Made by a program: the position numbers and the translations under genes. From Halocafeteria seosinensis (lineage: Eukaryota > Sar > Bigyra > Bicosoecida): 57,557 nucleotides of DNA. The notes under the pieces are model-generated. The model had not been told where the DNA came from. It saw only the letters and a program-made list of their open reading frames with translations, and did no database searches. This document shows positions 55,875 through 57,557 of this stretch, piece by piece; position 1 is the stretch's first letter, and the number at the start of each line of letters is the position of its first letter. Where the stretch lies: assembly GCA_001687465.1 (NCBI GenBank), contig LVLI01000342.1, positions 1 through 57,557 on the forward strand, in the 5' to 3' direction.

Positions 55875-57557
55875 ATTATAAGATACACCTATGCTTAAGC
55901 GTTCAGGATGTCAAATCTGAGGGTATAGGGCTTGTATCCAGAGGAAAATGGTATCAAATGTTTGTGAACCAAGACCCTTTTTGCAATTAATTATCCCCCG
56001 TGGGTTGCCTGCCCTGCCTAAAGACTCAGTCCACAGGCCGCGATAGAATTGTAACAGAGGAGTTACGAATATGAGTGATGGACGCTTTCGATTGCTTTGA
56101 GTGATGGAACAAGGGTATATTTAAAGGCAAAGCATTTGTCTTAGTTCCGGTATAAGCAACTACTAGAAAGGGTGGAAGTCGTTTTGGAATTCATTGTAGC
56201 CAGTTTAATTATAGACACAGGAAGTCGAAGTCCTTTGCTTGGACGATGAAAGGGTGTGTACAGCGTATAACAGCTACAACGGTATCAATGAATCGTTATC
56301 TGCATCTTCAGAGATTACCTGACGTCAGGTTTGGGTTTGGGCTTAAGTCCAAGCTCAAGCTTATTAGGAGGAAAACCAAGAGACGCTGAAGGATCTGATT
56401 TGTCCATCTCCTGTGTCGTGCTTTCCATCGATGGAGTGTTTGCGTCACATAGGTGCATGCCAGTTTTGAAGTTGTCAACATTGCTGAATGAGTTATATCC
56501 AGCACCAGGCACTCCAGGTACCCTGACGTGGTGGCTATGATCATTCCAGGAAGACATTCTAACTTACATGTGTCATGCCTAGTGTACCCGGGTATCATTT
56601 ATGACCAAAGAAATCGTAACGAGGGCAGTTCAGCTGGGCCTGAGAATGGCCAAAAGAAGGCAGTGGTAACCTCAGCATCGGGCAGTGGTAACCTCAGCTA
56701 AGTGCGCATCGTGTTCCAACTAACACTCGAGTACAGTGTATACCATGATCGTAACAAGGCAACGGGACACTGGATTAGAGTTGGCTGGACTCAGAGCCAT
56801 TCTTGCTAGGCAAGCTGGGTGTGTACCTAGGCATGTGTTGAATCAGCTTGGAGATGACGGAAGCATTTGCAAGGATCCGTAGGTGCTTGAGACCTTTATT
56901 GTTGGAGTTGAGCAGTTGCACCTTTTTGACGCTGACCAAGGTACTGTGTTTCACTCCCCTGCATATACCAGTCTTCCTTGATATGCGTGTAGCAGAATAG
57001 ATTCCTTCGAGTGACGTCAGTAGTTTCACCCTCCTCCACGAGAAGTCCGCTGGACGCTTTGTACGCCGCGGGTTATAACGTCTTGTAGACCGACCGAGTG
57101 GATACCCTTTCTATTCCCCTGCACCCGCGTCAACAGCATCCGACGGAACTCTTGGTCTAACCATTTAAAAGGAGAGACTTGATGGGTGCCGTGCTGACGT
57201 CACTTCTGTGCACCATAACGAGGGCACAACTCGCATATTCGGTTTACTCTGGAGTTAGGGAGCAATGAAGAGCAGGGAGAAGATTTAGGAGAGTTAGACA
57301 CGTGCACACCCTTCCTGTTTCCTCTGGCCCACGGTAGAGCAACGCCGGTAGCTTGCGAACACACACGCTTCCTCTGGCCCACGGTAAAGCAACGCCGGTA
57401 GCTTGCGAGGAGAGCCTTGTGTACCGCACAACAGCACCACAAAACATGAAGATACATGTAGTGCTCGGGATATGTTGTATATCGAGTGGAAGAAGACTGG
57501 TACGGTGGCGACGGCGGGACTCCGACGGGAGGGTTCTGCTCCTTTCAGCCCCACAAG
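55875..57557. other. Gene-poor end of window with short direct repeats
   Basis: No gene is supported. The first part is the CNOT10 promoter side. The 18-bp string starting 'ggcagtggtaacctc' occurs twice, at 56659 and 56681. A 50-bp tandem duplication follows at 57318-57410. Short ORFs on both strands have no recognisable similarity, and the sequence could contain unrecognised repeat elements. Confidence 0.45.
57318..57410. repeat. 50-bp tandem duplication
   Basis: Two units with an exact 50-bp period share 'cctctggcccacggta' and 'agcaacgccggtagcttgcga', differing at one base (tagag versus taaag) over the core. The second unit is cut short after 'gcgag'. Confidence 0.9.

Noticed and set aside
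1-57557. CRISPR array, bacterial operon or phage-type features
   Set aside because: No spaced direct repeats, no Shine-Dalgarno-led operons; introns and tRNA intron show this is eukaryotic nuclear DNA.

Overview
Nuclear DNA of a eukaryote. Coding regions are split by short GT-AG introns (mostly 58-90 nt), the standard genetic code fits every model, and there are microsatellites, LINE-type retroelement debris and one intron-containing tRNA gene. Two axonemal proteins (a CFAP73/CCDC42-type coiled-coil protein and SPAG16/PF20) imply an organism with a motile cilium or flagellum. Gene density, tiny introns and head-to-head gene pairs suggest a unicellular protist or a zoosporic lineage. I cannot name the clade from sequence alone. 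All exon models below were built by hand from splice sites, frame and family similarity; no search was run.

Layout. 1-2.8 kb: no intact gene, tandem repeats, a poly-A tract and a broken LINE reverse transcriptase interrupted by about 0.8 kb carrying an RNase H fragment. 2.8-5.1 kb (+): CFAP73-like ciliary protein. 5.8-7.3 kb (-): ankyrin-repeat protein. 7.5 kb (-): tRNA-Met(CAT) with intron. 7.8-8.6 kb (+): SF3A2. 8.8-11.8 kb (-): membralin/TMEM259. 12.3-14.1 kb (+): pyruvate dehydrogenase E2 (DLAT). 14.8-21.9 kb (+): a 2,228-residue, mostly disordered protein with a three-fold repeat and a C2-like tail, not recognised. 22.0-24.7 kb (-): transketolase. 25.5-29.1 kb: a frameshifted, stop-containing relic of a large protein and a doubtful minus-strand ORF. 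29.7-30.3 kb (+): small basic protein. 30.4-35.4 kb (-): NTE-type lysophospholipase. 35.4-36.1 kb (+): ALG13. 36.2-37.6 kb (-): OTU1/YOD1 deubiquitinase. 37.9-40.2 kb (+): SPAG16. 40.3-41.4 kb (-): VPS26C. 41.6-44.4 kb (+): unknown coiled-coil protein. 45.2 kb: decayed U-box copy; 45.9-46.8 kb (+): intronless TPR/U-box protein. 47.2-48.6 kb (-): PDCD2. 48.8-51.1 kb (+): ADCK1-type UbiB kinase. 51.3-52.0 kb (-): ERH with an RGG-rich N-terminus. 52.4-55.9 kb (-): CNOT10. 55.9-57.6 kb: no gene seen.

The genes are ordinary eukaryotic housekeeping functions (splicing, ER quality control, carbon metabolism, N-glycosylation, endosomal recycling, mRNA decay) and do not form one pathway. Several neighbours are arranged head to head with very short gaps (NTE/ALG13 76 bp, PDCD2/ADCK1 133 bp, VPS26C/coiled-coil 146 bp), so shared promoters are likely. 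The least explained items are the repeat-bearing giant protein, the nested retroelement insertion and its second copy at 29.2 kb, and unusual domain additions on OTU1 and ERH.
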